DNA of 64,000 nucleotides from Bacteroidota bacterium. Its GTDB lineage: Bacteria > Bacteroidota > Bacteroidia > AKYH767-A > OLB10. How positions within the stretch are numbered: the first letter of the stretch is position 1; the number at the start of each line of letters is the position of its first letter. The position numbers and the translations under genes are program-made. The stretch spans positions 1 through 64,000 of the forward strand of contig JADJMG010000020.1 in assembly GCA_016709725.1 (NCBI GenBank), in the 5' to 3' direction. Below are positions 8,347-20,500 of this stretch, piece by piece. Under the pieces are notes generated by a model. It saw only the letters and a list, made by a program, of their open reading frames with translations, did no database searches and was not told where the DNA came from.

Positions 8347-9717
8347 TTATTGGGCTACCCAGTCTTTTAAGCTTGGACAGGTGCTGTAATCGTCACCAAT
8401 GCGTATATACGTTATTAATTTCTTTTTGTTTCTCCATTGTTCCAACACCGTATTTTGTTTGTCGGTGAGGGCAAGTTCTTGTAAGCGTTGGTAATCGTCT
8501 TTTAAATTTAAACGATGCGGCTCCGATCTTGATTTGAGGTACAAAATTCTAAATCCTTGACCACCTTCTCTGGTAGTTGTGGAGATTGGATTTGAAAATT
8601 CACCTATTTGCATTTTGTCTAATTGAAACAGTATGACAGGATCCACCATGTCGGCTTCAAAATGCGAAGATCCAGTGGCTGGATTCACGACTAATCCTCC
8701 ATTAAGCTTCGTATCCTTATCATCCGAATATTTTTCGGCAGCTTCCGAGAATTTTATTTCTCCACTTTTAAGTTTGCTTACCAAGGAATCCATCTCTGCT
8801 TGTGAACGAATGATATCCGCGTTGGTCACGTTGACAGGGATCAAAATATGTTGCACATTAATTTTTTCACCTCTTCGTTCAATCAATTGAATGATGTGAA
8901 ATCCAAATTGTGTTTCTACAACAGGAGAAATATCCACTACATTTTTTAAGCGGAAGGCAGCTGCTTCAAATTCGGGAACCAAGTCGCCGCGATTAACAAA
9001 TCCTAATTCACCATTTTGTTTTGCACTCTCTTTATCTTGAGAATAGAGTAGGGCTAATGTTCCAAAATCTTCTCCGGCAAGAATTCGGTTTCTCAAAGTG
9101 GTGATTTGCTCTTTCGCTTTTGCTTTTTCTTCTTCACCTACTGGAACATTTCTTAGTATTTGTGCATATTCTACCTCGGCATTGATGAGAGGTAAACTGT
9201 CTTTCGGAATATTATCAAAGAAAGCTTTTACATCCGAAGGATTCGCATTGACATTGCTGGTTACTTTACTTTGCATTTGCTGAATCAACAGTTGATCTTT
9301 AATCATCGGTCGAAACTCCTCTTTTAATTGACCAATCGATTTCCCATAATATTTCTCTAGCTTTTCTGCTGATCCAATCTGAGAAATATAATAAGCCATG
9401 TTTTGATTGATCTTTTGTTCCACCTGATCATCGGTTACCACAATACTGTCAATTGCTGATTGATGCAAAAGAAGCTTGTTGAGCAATAGTTGATCGATGA
9501 TCCGACATTTTAATTCCGCTTCGCCAAGTGTAGTTTGCGTCAAGTATTGTTGATATTGCGTTTCAACATCAGAAAGCAGTATAATATGATTTCCAACCAC
9601 AGCGGCAACTTTATCCACTACAATTTCATTTTGTGGTTGAGCAACAAGAGTTATGCTGCAAAGCAGTAAGCAAAAACTACTTAATCCAATTTTCAATTTC
9701 TTTCTTTTGTATTGCAT
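8347..9717 (-). CDS. SurA-like periplasmic peptidyl-prolyl isomerase
   Basis: This is a periplasmic chaperone and peptidyl-prolyl cis-trans isomerase that assists folding of outer-membrane proteins. The ATG at 9717 is preferred over an upstream one at 9744 because it directly precedes a clean signal peptide (MQYKRKKLKIGLSSFCLLL ... LVAQ), giving 456 residues. A SurA N-terminal helical domain (residues ~25-180, with DKVAAVVGNHIILLSDVE) is followed by two parvulin domains, at about 180-285 (ending FGFHIIQLIERRG) and 290-405. The start overlaps the end of the upstream lipoprotein gene by 41 bases, so the two are translationally linked. Confidence 0.9.
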   Translation of the reverse strand: MQYKRKKLKIGLSSFCLLLCSITLVAQPQNEIVVDKVAAVVGNHIILLSDVETQYQQYLTQTTLGEAELKCRIIDQLLLNKLLLHQSAIDSIVVTDDQVEQKINQNMAYYISQIGSAEKLEKYYGKSIGQLKEEFRPMIKDQLLIQQMQSKVTSNVNANPSDVKAFFDNIPKDSLPLINAEVEYAQILRNVPVGEEEKAKAKEQITTLRNRILAGEDFGTLALLYSQDKESAKQNGELGFVNRGDLVPEFEAAAFRLKNVVDISPVVETQFGFHIIQLIERRGEKINVQHILIPVNVTNADIIRSQAEMDSLVSKLKSGEIKFSEAAEKYSDDKDTKLNGGLVVNPATGSSHFEADMVDPVILFQLDKMQIGEFSNPISTTTREGGQGFRILYLKSRSEPHRLNLKDDYQRLQELALTDKQNTVLEQWRNKKKLITYIRIGDDYSTCPSLKDWVAQ

Positions 9718-10573
9718 CTTGATAGGCGTCTTTTTCCATTTCACGAATTAATTCCAGCTTGCGATTGTTGATGATGAGATTCCAGATGTTTTCTCTCTCG
9801 AAGGTCAACGGTGATAAGCTTTCTTTTATTTTAAATCCTTTGATATTTACAAAGAAAATATGTGTCGAATCGGGTATTTCAATGTACCTATTGTTTTTGA
9901 GGTATTGCTCCTGATCATAGGTTCTAATGGGTATTTTCTTGAGTAAATCATCAAAAAGAAGCCATTCTTCATCATTAAAATAATAGTCGGTGGCGAATTG
10001 ATAACAATATTCTTCTAATTGCTTTCTGTCTTTCGCATTGGTACTTCTAAACCATCCTTTTACCTTGGGAAGCTTAGGTGCTGTTTTGGGTAGTTTGAAG
10101 TAAAGGACTTGAAGGATATTGTTTTTTAATTGGAAGTTATTTTGATTTTCATTGTAGTATTTTTCAATGTCCTCATTGCTGATGGAAGTGTCTAACTTCT
10201 GCTTGATTAACTCACTCTCATAAATATAGGTTATTAATGAATTTCTATATTCTTCGAGCTTCTTGTCCACATTTTTTCGCTCATCATCTAAATTGTCTTC
10301 CGCTCTTTTTAATACCGACTGTTGTTGAATCCAGTTTTGTACATAAGAACGAATAATGGTTAAGCTATCATTCTTGCTTACTCCTTTCGGAACTAAATTT
10401 CGAATGTCGGTAGCATAAAGGTATTTGTCATAAACACGGGCAATTACTCTTTCGCTAGCATCTGAAGTATTACTTTTTTTCTGACAAGCACTAAATGTCA
10501 AAAAGAGCAAGCAGCTGCAAATGATGATCAGCGTGCCTTGCTCTTTTTGAATGAATCTTGCTTTAGTCAACAA
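9677..10573 (-). CDS. Lipoprotein related to peptidyl-prolyl isomerases
   Basis: This is a predicted lipoprotein with lipobox TFSAC and lipidated Cys30. Residues 40-150 resemble the helical N-terminal part of SurA/PpiC proteins (RVIARVYDKYLYATDI, then a long charged helix). I do not see a convincing parvulin catalytic domain; the C-terminal half (IEIPDSTHIFFVNIKGF) may be a degenerate one. It sits 14 bases after the 679-residue isomerase gene and overlaps the SurA-like gene. That placement implies joint work in outer-membrane protein folding, possibly as a membrane-tethered, non-catalytic partner. The function is inferred from context. Confidence 0.75.
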   Translation of the reverse strand: MLTKARFIQKEQGTLIIICSCLLFLTFSACQKKSNTSDASERVIARVYDKYLYATDIRNLVPKGVSKNDSLTIIRSYVQNWIQQQSVLKRAEDNLDDERKNVDKKLEEYRNSLITYIYESELIKQKLDTSISNEDIEKYYNENQNNFQLKNNILQVLYFKLPKTAPKLPKVKGWFRSTNAKDRKQLEEYCYQFATDYYFNDEEWLLFDDLLKKIPIRTYDQEQYLKNNRYIEIPDSTHIFFVNIKGFKIKESLSPLTFERENIWNLIINNRKLELIREMEKDAYQDAIQKKEIENWIK

Positions 10574-10587
10574 CGATTATTTTAATA

Positions 10588-12627
10588 CTATTTCCACATG
10601 GTTTCTAAAACTTCGTTATTCACTTTTACACTGTATTTGTCGTGTAAACTTTGTAACCATGTTTTTTCCAAGTACGTTTGATAATCGGCAGTAACAACGC
10701 CTTTTGCTTCTTCTAAGGTTTTTGGAGTAGGAGGTAAGATGGATTTTACATCTACGATATGACCCATATTGTTTTTAACAACATCAGCACTTAAGCCCGT
10801 TTTCCAACCAGCAGCTTCCACAATTTCATTTTCTCCATGACCAAATTTTCCATCACGAGTAGTGACAGCACTCGCATTCGTTTTATTAAGACCAGCTACG
10901 ATTTCTGCGGCCGTTTTTTTCTTCTTCGTAAGTCCTTTGCGGAGTTCTGCAGCTACTTTTGCATCGGCACAAGTGTAGATGGTTACATCGCATCTTTCTG
11001 CCCATTTATAGTTGTTTTTATTCGCTTCATGGTATACTTCAAGGCCAGCAGTATCTTTCACCGCTTTACTCCAAACCATTTTGTCTGTTAAGTCAAAAAG
11101 TAAAATACCATCTCTGTATTCACGCATTAAATTTCGGAAGTCAGGATAGATTTTTTCTAGTCTTTCTTCTAAATAGCTAAGAACAGCATCGCCTACCCAT
11201 TGATCGTACATGGAGTAACCAATGGCTTGCGGATTGTTTCCTGTTCTTTTTGTTTGGTGAGTGCTCACGTATTTTGCAAAATCTTGCTGCGTATAATTTG
11301 TCACCACACCATTTGAATCCGTCAAAGAGAAAATATTTTTTGTGAATTTATCAGCAGTTGATAAATCCCATTCTCCTTCCGTAACGCTGCTGTCGAGGCT
11401 TGCGATGAATTCATCTTTCGCTTTTGGAGTTTCTTTGTACTTATACGCTTTTTTAATTTTGGTTACCATGCTCAAACGACTTGCTTCATTTCGGCTGTCA
11501 CGAGCGATTAATTGTTTTAACTCTGCTTTCTTCTCAGCAAATGGAGGAATTCCACGCTTGTCGAGTAATTGAATAATGTGAAAACCATAGGTTGTTTTGA
11601 TTATTCCACTGCGGTCACCTTTATTTTTAAGAGCAAAGGCCGCTTTTTCAAATTCTGGAACCATCTTCCCTGTACCAAACCAAGGAAGTTCACCGCCTTT
11701 TTTTACAGATCCTTTGTCTTCGCTATACATCGTTACTGCAGAATCCCAAGCCATCCCATTTTTCAATGCTTGAACCACCTCGTTCATTCTGAGTTCGGAT
11801 GCTTTCACTAAACTATCATTCGCATCTTTTGGAATACGAATCATGATATGAGCTGTTTGAATTTCTCCCTGTGCTGGTCGAATATCTAAAACTTTAATAA
11901 TGTGATAGCCAAATCGCGTACGAACTGGCATTGAAACTGTGCCGGGCTTTGTATTGAAGGCTACCGTTTCAAATGGGTATACCATCTGCATTCCTGTAAA
12001 ATATCCCAATTCCCCATTGTTTTCTTTTGCAGATGGATCTTCACTGGAATCACGTGCTACCTTGCCAAAATCAGCTCCTTTCATAATCATATCACGAATT
12101 TTCAGGATGCGATTGTAGGCAAGTACGGTATCTTTTGGAAGGGCGTCAGGGTTAACTTTTAATAAAACATGGCTAGCTTTTACGTCCTTGCCCAAACGCT
12201 CATAGGCTTCCTGAATCAGGTTTTCACTCACATCTTTATCCGTGAGGTAAGGTTGAGCCAATTGCTTGTTATAGCCTGAAAGTTCATTTTTGAAAGTCTC
12301 GCTCGTGTCCATTTTCATGGATTCAGCTTCTTTTACCTTCAATTTGTAGTTGATGTATAGGTCGAGATATTCTCTAACGGAAGTTTCTGTAAATACCGAA
12401 TCCTTGTTGTTTTTGCGGAAAACTCGATCAAACTCCGATTTTGGAACATTTTCTCCAGCCACAACCATGAGGATAGGGTCGGAGGTTGCTAAAGTCGTGC
12501 TTGTTGGTTTAGAAGCATTTGCCGGAGTAGAAATTGCTTTTTTAGGTGCCGGTTTCTTGGTTTGAGCAGGGACCTGTGAAACAACAGCCACAGAGAGAAG
12601 AAGAGAGTAAAGAATTGCTTTTGTCAT
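10588..12627 (-). CDS. Multi-domain parvulin-type peptidyl-prolyl isomerase
   Basis: This 679-residue exported isomerase is the first gene of the folding operon. It has a signal peptide (MTKAILYSLLLSVAVVSQVPAQ), a Lys/Pro/Ser-rich linker to about residue 45, a SurA-type N-terminal domain, then two good parvulin domains at about 145-255 (ending FGYHIIKVLDIRP) and 257-365 (ending YGFHIIQLLDKRG). The C-terminal 300 residues are less similar and may form a third divergent substrate-binding domain. Start at 12627 with a TAnnTTTG element 24 bases upstream. It is followed at short spacing by the lipoprotein, SurA-like and MoxR genes. Confidence 0.92.
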   Translation of the reverse strand: MTKAILYSLLLSVAVVSQVPAQTKKPAPKKAISTPANASKPTSTTLATSDPILMVVAGENVPKSEFDRVFRKNNKDSVFTETSVREYLDLYINYKLKVKEAESMKMDTSETFKNELSGYNKQLAQPYLTDKDVSENLIQEAYERLGKDVKASHVLLKVNPDALPKDTVLAYNRILKIRDMIMKGADFGKVARDSSEDPSAKENNGELGYFTGMQMVYPFETVAFNTKPGTVSMPVRTRFGYHIIKVLDIRPAQGEIQTAHIMIRIPKDANDSLVKASELRMNEVVQALKNGMAWDSAVTMYSEDKGSVKKGGELPWFGTGKMVPEFEKAAFALKNKGDRSGIIKTTYGFHIIQLLDKRGIPPFAEKKAELKQLIARDSRNEASRLSMVTKIKKAYKYKETPKAKDEFIASLDSSVTEGEWDLSTADKFTKNIFSLTDSNGVVTNYTQQDFAKYVSTHQTKRTGNNPQAIGYSMYDQWVGDAVLSYLEERLEKIYPDFRNLMREYRDGILLFDLTDKMVWSKAVKDTAGLEVYHEANKNNYKWAERCDVTIYTCADAKVAAELRKGLTKKKKTAAEIVAGLNKTNASAVTTRDGKFGHGENEIVEAAGWKTGLSADVVKNNMGHIVDVKSILPPTPKTLEEAKGVVTADYQTYLEKTWLQSLHDKYSVKVNNEVLETMWK

Positions 12628-12650
12628 AATGGACTTAATTTATAGGGACG

Positions 12651-12658
12651 CAAATGTA
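12651..12658 (-). promoter_or_regulatory. -7 promoter element of the isomerase-moxR operon
   Basis: The minus strand reads TACATTTG, an exact TAnnTTTG, 24 bases before the ATG at 12627. The rest of the gap up to guaB (12659-12925) shows no gene; an imperfect hairpin near 12885-12905 might end guaB transcription but is weak. Confidence 0.65.
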
Positions 12659-12925
12659 ATAATTCTCCCTTCTTTTCGAGACTGATTGCACATCTTTCCA
12701 ATGAAAAAATGGTGAAAAACCTGCTCCCGTCCTCACAATGTTTGTAACTAAATTTTAAGAGGAGGCCTAATCGTCAAGCTTTACGAGAAGATGAAGTTGA
12801 AATCGCATCTAAATTTAACCCACCGCAAAGAGCATTAACGATAAGTTAACAATGTTTGATTATTCTAAAATGTATAAAAAAAGGACTGGCGGTCTATCTT
12901 TTTAAAAGTAAATTTTTAACTTAAT

Positions 12926-14392
12926 TTATCTCGAATAATTAGGTGCGTCACGTACAACAGTCACATCATGTGGATGGCTTTCACGGATACCCGACGACGT
13001 TATACGTATGAACTTTGCATCCTGTAGTTTTAGTACATTTTTAGCTCCGCAATAACCCATGGATGCCTTTAATCCGCCTACCATTTGGTACACTTCATCA
13101 GCAACACCACCTTTGTACGGAACGCGACCCACGATGCCTTCTGGAACCAACTTTTTGATATCATCTTCAGCATCCTGAAAGTAGCGATCTTTTGATCCTT
13201 CTTTCATGGCTTCGATGGAGCCCATCCCTCTGTAACCCCTGTATTTTCTTCCTTCGTAAATCATCGTTTCACCTGGAGATTCCTCTGTTCCTGCGAACAA
13301 TGATCCAATCATCACCGTGCTTGCTCCAGCCGCAATCGCTTTGGCAATATCACCCGTAAATCGAATTCCACCATCAGCAATGATGGGTACTCCAGTGCCT
13401 TTTAATGCTTTTGCTACTTCGTAAACCGCCCAAAATTGTGGAACGCCAACGCCTGCAATAACACGTGTTGTGCAAATTGAACCCGGACCAATTCCTACTT
13501 TAACAGCATCTGCACCTGCTTTTACAAGCGCTTTTGCAGCCTCTGGAGTAGCAATATTACCTACCACCACCTGTAATTTTGGAAAAGCTTTTTTTACTTT
13601 TTTCAAAGTATCAATCACTCCCTTCGAATGCCCATGTGCAGTATCGATAACGATGGCATCGGCGCCCGCTTTTACGAGGGCTTCAACACGATCAAGGGTA
13701 TCTGCTGTAACACCAACCGCCGCGGCAACACGTAAACGTCCTAAGTCATCTTTGTTCGAATTGGGACGCGATTTAAACTTTAAAATGTCTTTGTAGGTGA
13801 TTAATCCGATAAGTTTTCCACTCTTATCTACCACAGGTAATTTCTCAATTTTGTGTCGTTGAAGAATCAATTCAGCCTTTTGTAAACTGGTTGCTCCAAT
13901 ACTCACAATCAAATTATCCTTGGTCATCGCTTGGTTTACTTTCTTCTTCATGTCTTTTTCAAAACGAAGATCGCGATTGGTAAGAATGCCTTTTAGTTTT
14001 GAATTTTTATCGATGATGGGAATACCACCAATCTTATTGTCACGCATGACTCTTAATGCTTCACCAATGGTCCCATCCTCCAGCATAGTTAAAGGATCTT
14101 GAATCATCCCACTTTCGCTGCGTTTCACTTTTCTTACTTCAGCAGCTTGGCGATCGATGCTCATATTCTTGTGCAAAACACCAATAGCTCCTTCTTGGGC
14201 CATAGCAATAGCCATCGCCGCTTCGGTAACGGTGTCCATAGCTGCAGAAACAATAGGAACTTTGATTGGAATTTTCTTGGTAAAAAAGCTGGATGTATCT
14301 GTCTCCCTTGGCATTATCTCCGAATAGGAGGGGATTAATAAAACATCGTCGTAGGTGAGTCCTTCGCCAATAAACTTTTGATCTGTTTTCAT
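12926..14392 (-). CDS. guaB: Inosine-5'-monophosphate dehydrogenase GuaB
   Basis: GuaB converts IMP to XMP with NAD+, the committed step of guanine nucleotide synthesis. The start at 14392 (MKTDQKFIGEGLTYDDVLL) gives 488 residues. The longer alternative at 14419 is rejected because it lies inside the promoter element at 14417-14424. A TIM barrel is split by two CBS domains at about residues 95-215 (GGIPIIDKNSKLKGILTNRD; KLPVVDKSGKLIGLITYKD). The catalytic cysteine loop is GIGPGSICTTRV, and the flap region carries YRGMGSIEAM. It appears to be a single-gene unit upstream of the folding operon. Confidence 0.96.
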   Translation of the reverse strand: MKTDQKFIGEGLTYDDVLLIPSYSEIMPRETDTSSFFTKKIPIKVPIVSAAMDTVTEAAMAIAMAQEGAIGVLHKNMSIDRQAAEVRKVKRSESGMIQDPLTMLEDGTIGEALRVMRDNKIGGIPIIDKNSKLKGILTNRDLRFEKDMKKKVNQAMTKDNLIVSIGATSLQKAELILQRHKIEKLPVVDKSGKLIGLITYKDILKFKSRPNSNKDDLGRLRVAAAVGVTADTLDRVEALVKAGADAIVIDTAHGHSKGVIDTLKKVKKAFPKLQVVVGNIATPEAAKALVKAGADAVKVGIGPGSICTTRVIAGVGVPQFWAVYEVAKALKGTGVPIIADGGIRFTGDIAKAIAAGASTVMIGSLFAGTEESPGETMIYEGRKYRGYRGMGSIEAMKEGSKDRYFQDAEDDIKKLVPEGIVGRVPYKGGVADEVYQMVGGLKASMGYCGAKNVLKLQDAKFIRITSSGIRESHPHDVTVVRDAPNYSR

Positions 14393-14416
14393 AGGATGAT
14401 CTTGGATATTGGCATG

Positions 14417-14424
14417 CAAAAGTA
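14417..14424 (-). promoter_or_regulatory. -7 promoter element of guaB
   Basis: The minus strand reads TACTTTTG (TAnnTTTG). The expected transcription start near 14411 gives a leader of about 19 bases and excludes translation from 14419. Confidence 0.65.
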
Positions 14425-14494
14425 ACTTTTTTTACCGATAAATTGACTATAAGTAGATGAGTTCATCAAAAATTAATTGATTTCAGAAAAGTAT

Positions 14495-14529
14495 AAAAAA
14501 ATGGAGGCCGCCCATCCCTGAGCGGCCTC
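14495..14529 (-). terminator. Rho-independent terminator of the giant surface-protein gene
   Basis: A perfect 8-bp stem GAGGCCGC/GCGGCCTC (14504-14511 with 14522-14529) is followed on the minus strand by a T-run. It lies 20 bases after the stop at 14549. Confidence 0.88.
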
Positions 14530-14548
14530 ACCACGCGTTGACCGGAAT

Positions 14549-17500
14549 TTACCGTAACAAAGTTACGGATCCGCTCTTCTCAATCTCCTGACCATTGGTT
14601 CCAAAAATTCGAACGGAATACACATAGGTACCCTCAGGAGCGATTTTGCCATCATACGTACCATCCCAACCTTCGCCAGGGATACGTGTTTCATATATTC
14701 TTTGTCCCCATCGATTGAATACTACAAAGAAATAGTTCTTTGCTTCAATGTAGATGAATTCTGGCTTAAATACCGGATTTTTTCCACTAGGGGTAAATGC
14801 ACTTGGAATGAATAAGTGAGGTTCTTGAATTAAACAGAAGATGTTTGAAACACTTGTATCGGTAAATCCATAGGTGTTACCACTACCTTCATAAGCCTCA
14901 ATACGATAACAGAATTTACCAGAGTAATTCGGATATAAATATAAGGCCGCAACATCGTCATTGTAATCCAGAATTCCATTATTCATGGTTGCAATGGGTG
15001 TTGGACTCCATAAACCATCAACACTTCTGAACAATGAGTATTTACTCACATTGCCTAACCACTCTTCGTAGAAGTTCCATTTCAACTCATTTACTAAATT
15101 GAAATCAGGCTGTCCCGTTAACAATATTGTACGACCCAAGTTACTAATAAGAACATCATTTGAGCAAGAATCAACAGTAATCACACGATAGTAATAACTG
15201 TATTGATCGGTTCTTGCTGAGAAATCATTGAACGTAATAATTGGACTTCCAGTATATGTAATAGCACCCACGGTTGTAAATGGTCCGTTTTTATCAAATG
15301 CACGTTGTAATTTATATTTGGAAACATCTGGATTTCCAGCAGTATCCACTAAGCATTCAACGATTACTCTTCTCAAGTCAATAACGGTAGCTTTTTCAAA
15401 TACGAGAAGGTTGGTAATGTCAACAAATTCGCAATTTCACAAGCCTGGTTAGAAGAAGCAGTTCTAGAAGAAGTATTTCCTTGTGCCTGTATGTAGTAAC
15501 AATACTCTGAGTTGTTAGTTAATGTAACATGACTATAAGTAATATTCGATCCAGGAACAGATGCTAAGAAAGTAAATGGTCCTCCATTTTCACTTACATA
15601 GATGTTATATTGTCCAACACCATTAACCATATTAATGTACGGATTCCAACGCAAGTCGATTGCTGAACGACAGATGTCAAGTTTAGCGGTAACGAATAAG
15701 GTGTTGTGTAATGTACCAATGTTACTGATGTTTCTGCAACTATCATAAGCAGCAATACTGTAACGTTGAGATGCGAATTCTGCAGCTGGATTATTGTCTA
15801 AGAAGTAACTGGCATTAATTCCAACTACACTACCAATCGAATCCCAAGATGCTCCATTAAAATGATAGATGATGTATCCAACCACATCTCCAGATGGACT
15901 AGGCAACCAACTTACACTTACTTGTGATGGGTTGAATGGATCCAAACTAGCAGTATCTAAAGCGGAAACAGTAGGGCGAGTAATATCTCTAAATAAATCT
16001 CCATCGGTAGAAGAATTACTGATACAACCTGATAAATCTCCAGTTTGAACTCGGTAATTGATCACCGCTTCACAAACATTAATGGTGTCATTCCATGTAT
16101 ACGTTGGCGCTGTTGTAGTTCCAATTATATTCCAAACACCTGTTGGGTATTCTTTGTAAACATCGTAGTTCAATGTAGCAGTTGCTAATTCTGGATTATG
16201 AATCGGATTCCAAACAACAACGGCAACGCCATTATTATTAAATACATCTACTTTAATAGTACGTAAAGTATCTGAACCAGGAGACTCTTCGCCACCACAT
16301 GCTGTTTTTGTAGTCATGTAATAGTAAATAGATCCTGCTTGAGCATTCGCAGTAAGATCAGAGTAGGTAAGTGTATTGTAATTGGTAATCGTAGTTACTG
16401 TAGTATAAGGTCCACCAATAGCGGATGACTTATAGATCGTGTAATTTGCAAAGCGTTGGCCTGTATCAACTGGTGCAATCCAGCTAAGAATTACATTTCC
16501 ATTCGGAAGCACATTTGCACAACGTGGTGCAGGCGCATCTGGAATGGTATGGTCAACAAATATTTCACCATCTACATTGGACAATGAATTACATCCTTGT
16601 GCGTCGCCGATACTCACTCTGTAATTAATGGAATCGATACAGAGCACTAAATTTTCTTGCCATGTTGTTGCAGCTACATTCGCTACGATCGACCAGTTAC
16701 CTGAACCACCTGGATTTTCTTTTTCAACTACATAGGTTCCAACAGAAGTTGGTAGAAGCGGGTTGCTCACTGCATTCCAATTCAAAGTAGCCGTAGTGGT
16801 ATTTCCACCACTCACTACTAGGTATATAGTTTGCAATGTATTTCCGTTGGCAAGTCCGCCAATCGCTGATGGATCGGTTTGACCGGTACATCCTGATTTA
16901 GTTTGTAAATAATAACTCACAGAACCAGCATTTCCGTTGGCAGTTCCATCTAAATAAGTACTGATGGTATTGTTTTCAACAGAGTCAATCAAGACAAATC
17001 CAGCACCTGTATTTCTCCAAATATTGTATTGATTAAAGTCTGTCCAAGTAGCAGGAGTAGGGTTTACCCAAGTTAATTGTACTTGTCCATTTGCATTAAC
17101 ACTTGCACATCTTAATTCAGGATGATCGATTACATTTCCAATGTAAGTGAATACGTTATTTGCAATGTTAGAACGACTCACACAACCACTGTTATCCGTA
17201 GCACTAATTTGATGATTTAAGGTAGTGTCACAATCATTGATCGTTTGAAAGTATACCAGTTGATTTGTATCTCCGAATATCGATAATACTCCTCCGGCAT
17301 TGTAAGAAGACCAAACATCGTACTGACCACTGGTTACCGAACCAGGCAAAGGAGAACTCAACGCCGACCAATTTAAGTTGGCTTGTCCTAAAGTAGGTGT
17401 CGTTGTTAAATAGATGGATCGAAGTGATGCTGATGTATTACCATTATCTACTTGACCTGTACATCCACTTTGTGATCTTACGTAATATCCGAAAGACTGT

Positions 17501-20500
17501 GCATTTCCATTAGCTAAAACATCGGTCCATGTAGTTTGTGCAAAATTCCCAACGGAATCATACAACACAAAACCTGCACCATTGTCTCTGTAAATTTCGT
17601 ACTCATTGAAATTTACATTGGAACCTGCAGGTGTAATCCAAGTTAATTCAATTTGTCCGCTTGGTAAAACGTTTACACAACGTAAATCCGGATTGTCTAC
17701 AATGTTTCCAATGTAAGTAAATTCATTCGTGTCAATATTAGAATTACTTATACATCCACTGTTGTCTGTTACCGTAATGCGATGCTGTAAAGTAGTATCA
17801 CAATTATTAATCGCCTCGTTAAATGTTAATGCACTTGTTGTACCAAGAGAAGTAGTAAGAGTCCCTGCAGCATTATAACTTGACCACACTTCATATTGTC
17901 CTGAACTTGCTAAAAGCGGAAGTCCAGTCCAATTCATTGCAGCATTTCCAAGTGTTGGTACAGTAGTTAAATAAATAGAACTTAATGTTACACTCGTTGT
18001 TCCATTGTCAACTTGACCAGTACAACCACTTTGTGAACGTATATAGTAACTATACGATTGTGAATTACCATTAGCTAAAGCATCCGTCCAAGAAGTTTGT
18101 GCGAAATTGCTAACCGAATCGTAAAGTACAAAGCCAGCTCCATTGTTTCTAAAGATCTCAAATTCGTTGAAATCATCATTAGAACCAGTAGGTGTGATCC
18201 AACTTAATTGAATTTGTCCATTTGCTAACACGTTTACACAACGTAAATCTGGATTATTAACGATGTTACCAATGTATGTGTAGCTATTGGTGGTGATATT
18301 TGAATTACTCACACAACCACTATTGTCCGTTGTACTTACTTTATGATTAAGTAATGTATCGCAGTCATTGATGGTTTGGAAGTAAACTAATAAGGCAGTA
18401 TCGCCAAATACACTTAATGTACTTGTTGCATTGTAGCTTGACCAAACATCATATTGTCCTGTAGTAACGGAACCAAGCAAAGGTGTTGATAAAGCAGACC
18501 AACTTAAGTTAGCACTGCCCAACACTGGAGTTGCCGTCAGGAAAATTGAACTTAATGTGGCACTTGTAGTACCGTTGTCAACTTGTCCCGTACATCCACT
18601 TTGTGAACGTACATAGTAGCTGTACGATTGAGCATTACCATTTGCAAAAGCATCTGTCCATAACGTTTGAGCAAAATTGCTAACTGAATCATAAAGCACG
18701 AAACCAGAACCATCGTTTCTAAAGATTTCGAATTCATTGAATTCATCATTAGAACCTGTTGGTGTGATCCAGCTTAATTGAATTTGTCCATTTGCTAATA
18801 CGTTTACACAGCGTAAGTCAGGATTATTAACGATGTTACCAATGTAAGTATAGTTATTGGTAGTGATATTTGAATTACTCACACAACCACTATTGTCCGT
18901 TGTACTTACTTTATGATTAAGTAAAGTATCGCAGTCATTGATGGTTTGGAAGTAAACTAATAAGGCAGTATCACCAAATACACTTAATGTACTTGTTGCA
19001 TTGTAGCTTGACCAAACATCATATTGTCCTGTAGTAACGGAACCAAGCAAAGGTGTTGACAATGCAGACCAACTTAAGTTAGCACTACCCAACACTGGAG
19101 TTGCCGTCAGGAAAATTGAACTTAAAGTGGCACTTGTAGTACCGTTGTCAACTTGTCCAGTACATCCACTTTGTGAACGCACATAGTAGCTGTACGATTG
19201 AGCATTACCATTTGCAAAAGCATCTGTCCATAATGTTTGAGCAAAATTGCTAACTGAATCATAAAGCACGAAACCAGAGCCATCGTTTCTAAAGATTTCG
19301 AACTCGTTGAACTCGTCATTAGAACCTGTAGGTGTGATCCAGCTTAATTGAATTTGACCATTCGCTAACACGTTTACACAGCGTAAGTCAGGATTGTTAA
19401 CGATGTTTCCTATATAAGTATAAGGATTCGTAACAATATTTGATCTTGATATACATCCAATATTATCATCTACGGTAATTTGATGACTGATATTAGTATC
19501 GCAATCGTTAATAGCATGATTAAACAATAGAGTTGGAGTATTTCCAATTCCTTGTAAAGCTCCTAATGCATTATAAGTTGAAAATACATTGTACTGTCCA
19601 CCAATTGCAGAGGGTAATAAAGGTGTTGATAATGCTGTCCAATTCAAATTAGCTTGACCTAATATTCCAGCTGCGGTTAAGAAAATTGAACTCATCGTAT
19701 TACCGTTTGTACCCGTGGTTACCTGACCAGTACAACCACTTTGAGTTACTAAATAGTAAGAATAAGATTGAGCATTTCCATTTGCAGTTATATCTATATA
19801 CGTATTCAGTGCACTATTTGACACAGAATCAATCCGTGTAAATCCAGCTCCACTATTACTCCAGATTTCATATTCATTAAAATCGGTGAAGGTGGCAGGT
19901 GAAGGATTTTCCCATGTAAGTTGAATGTTTCCATTAGGCAATACACTCACACATCTTAAACCTGGGTTCGGAATAATATTACCAATATAGGTGAAGATGT
20001 CATCAGCTGCAGAACTAATAGAAGTACAAGGGGCATTATCATCTAATTCAATTCTGTATTCATAAGGAACATTACAGGTAGTAATGGCATCCGTATAAGT
20101 TAGCGCAGCCGTTGTACCAACTTGTACATAAGCACCAATACCGGTACTTCTTCTCATTACTCGATAAGGGCCTGGGGCGCTAACTAACGATGGAGAAATC
20201 ATTGCATTCCAAGTAAGTATGGCAGATCCCACAGTAGCATTGTTTACTGAGAGTAACATGGTTGCTAACGTTGCACTTGTTGTACCATTCGTTTGTAATC
20301 CATCACAACCAGACAAAGAAACTAATTGATAGTACTGAATAGCGGTATTGGCATTTGCTCCTACATGTAACCATGAAGTTGTTGCGTAATTCGTCACGGT
20401 TCCGACAAGAGCAAAAGGACCTCCAGCATTGGATGAATGATAAATTTGAACTCCAGCAAAGAAGTTGTTAGGGTCGGCAGGTGCTATCCACGAAATCTGA

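Noticed and set aside
12885..12912. Terminator of guaB
   Set aside because: Only a short imperfect stem with bulges could be drawn, so it is mentioned but not called.
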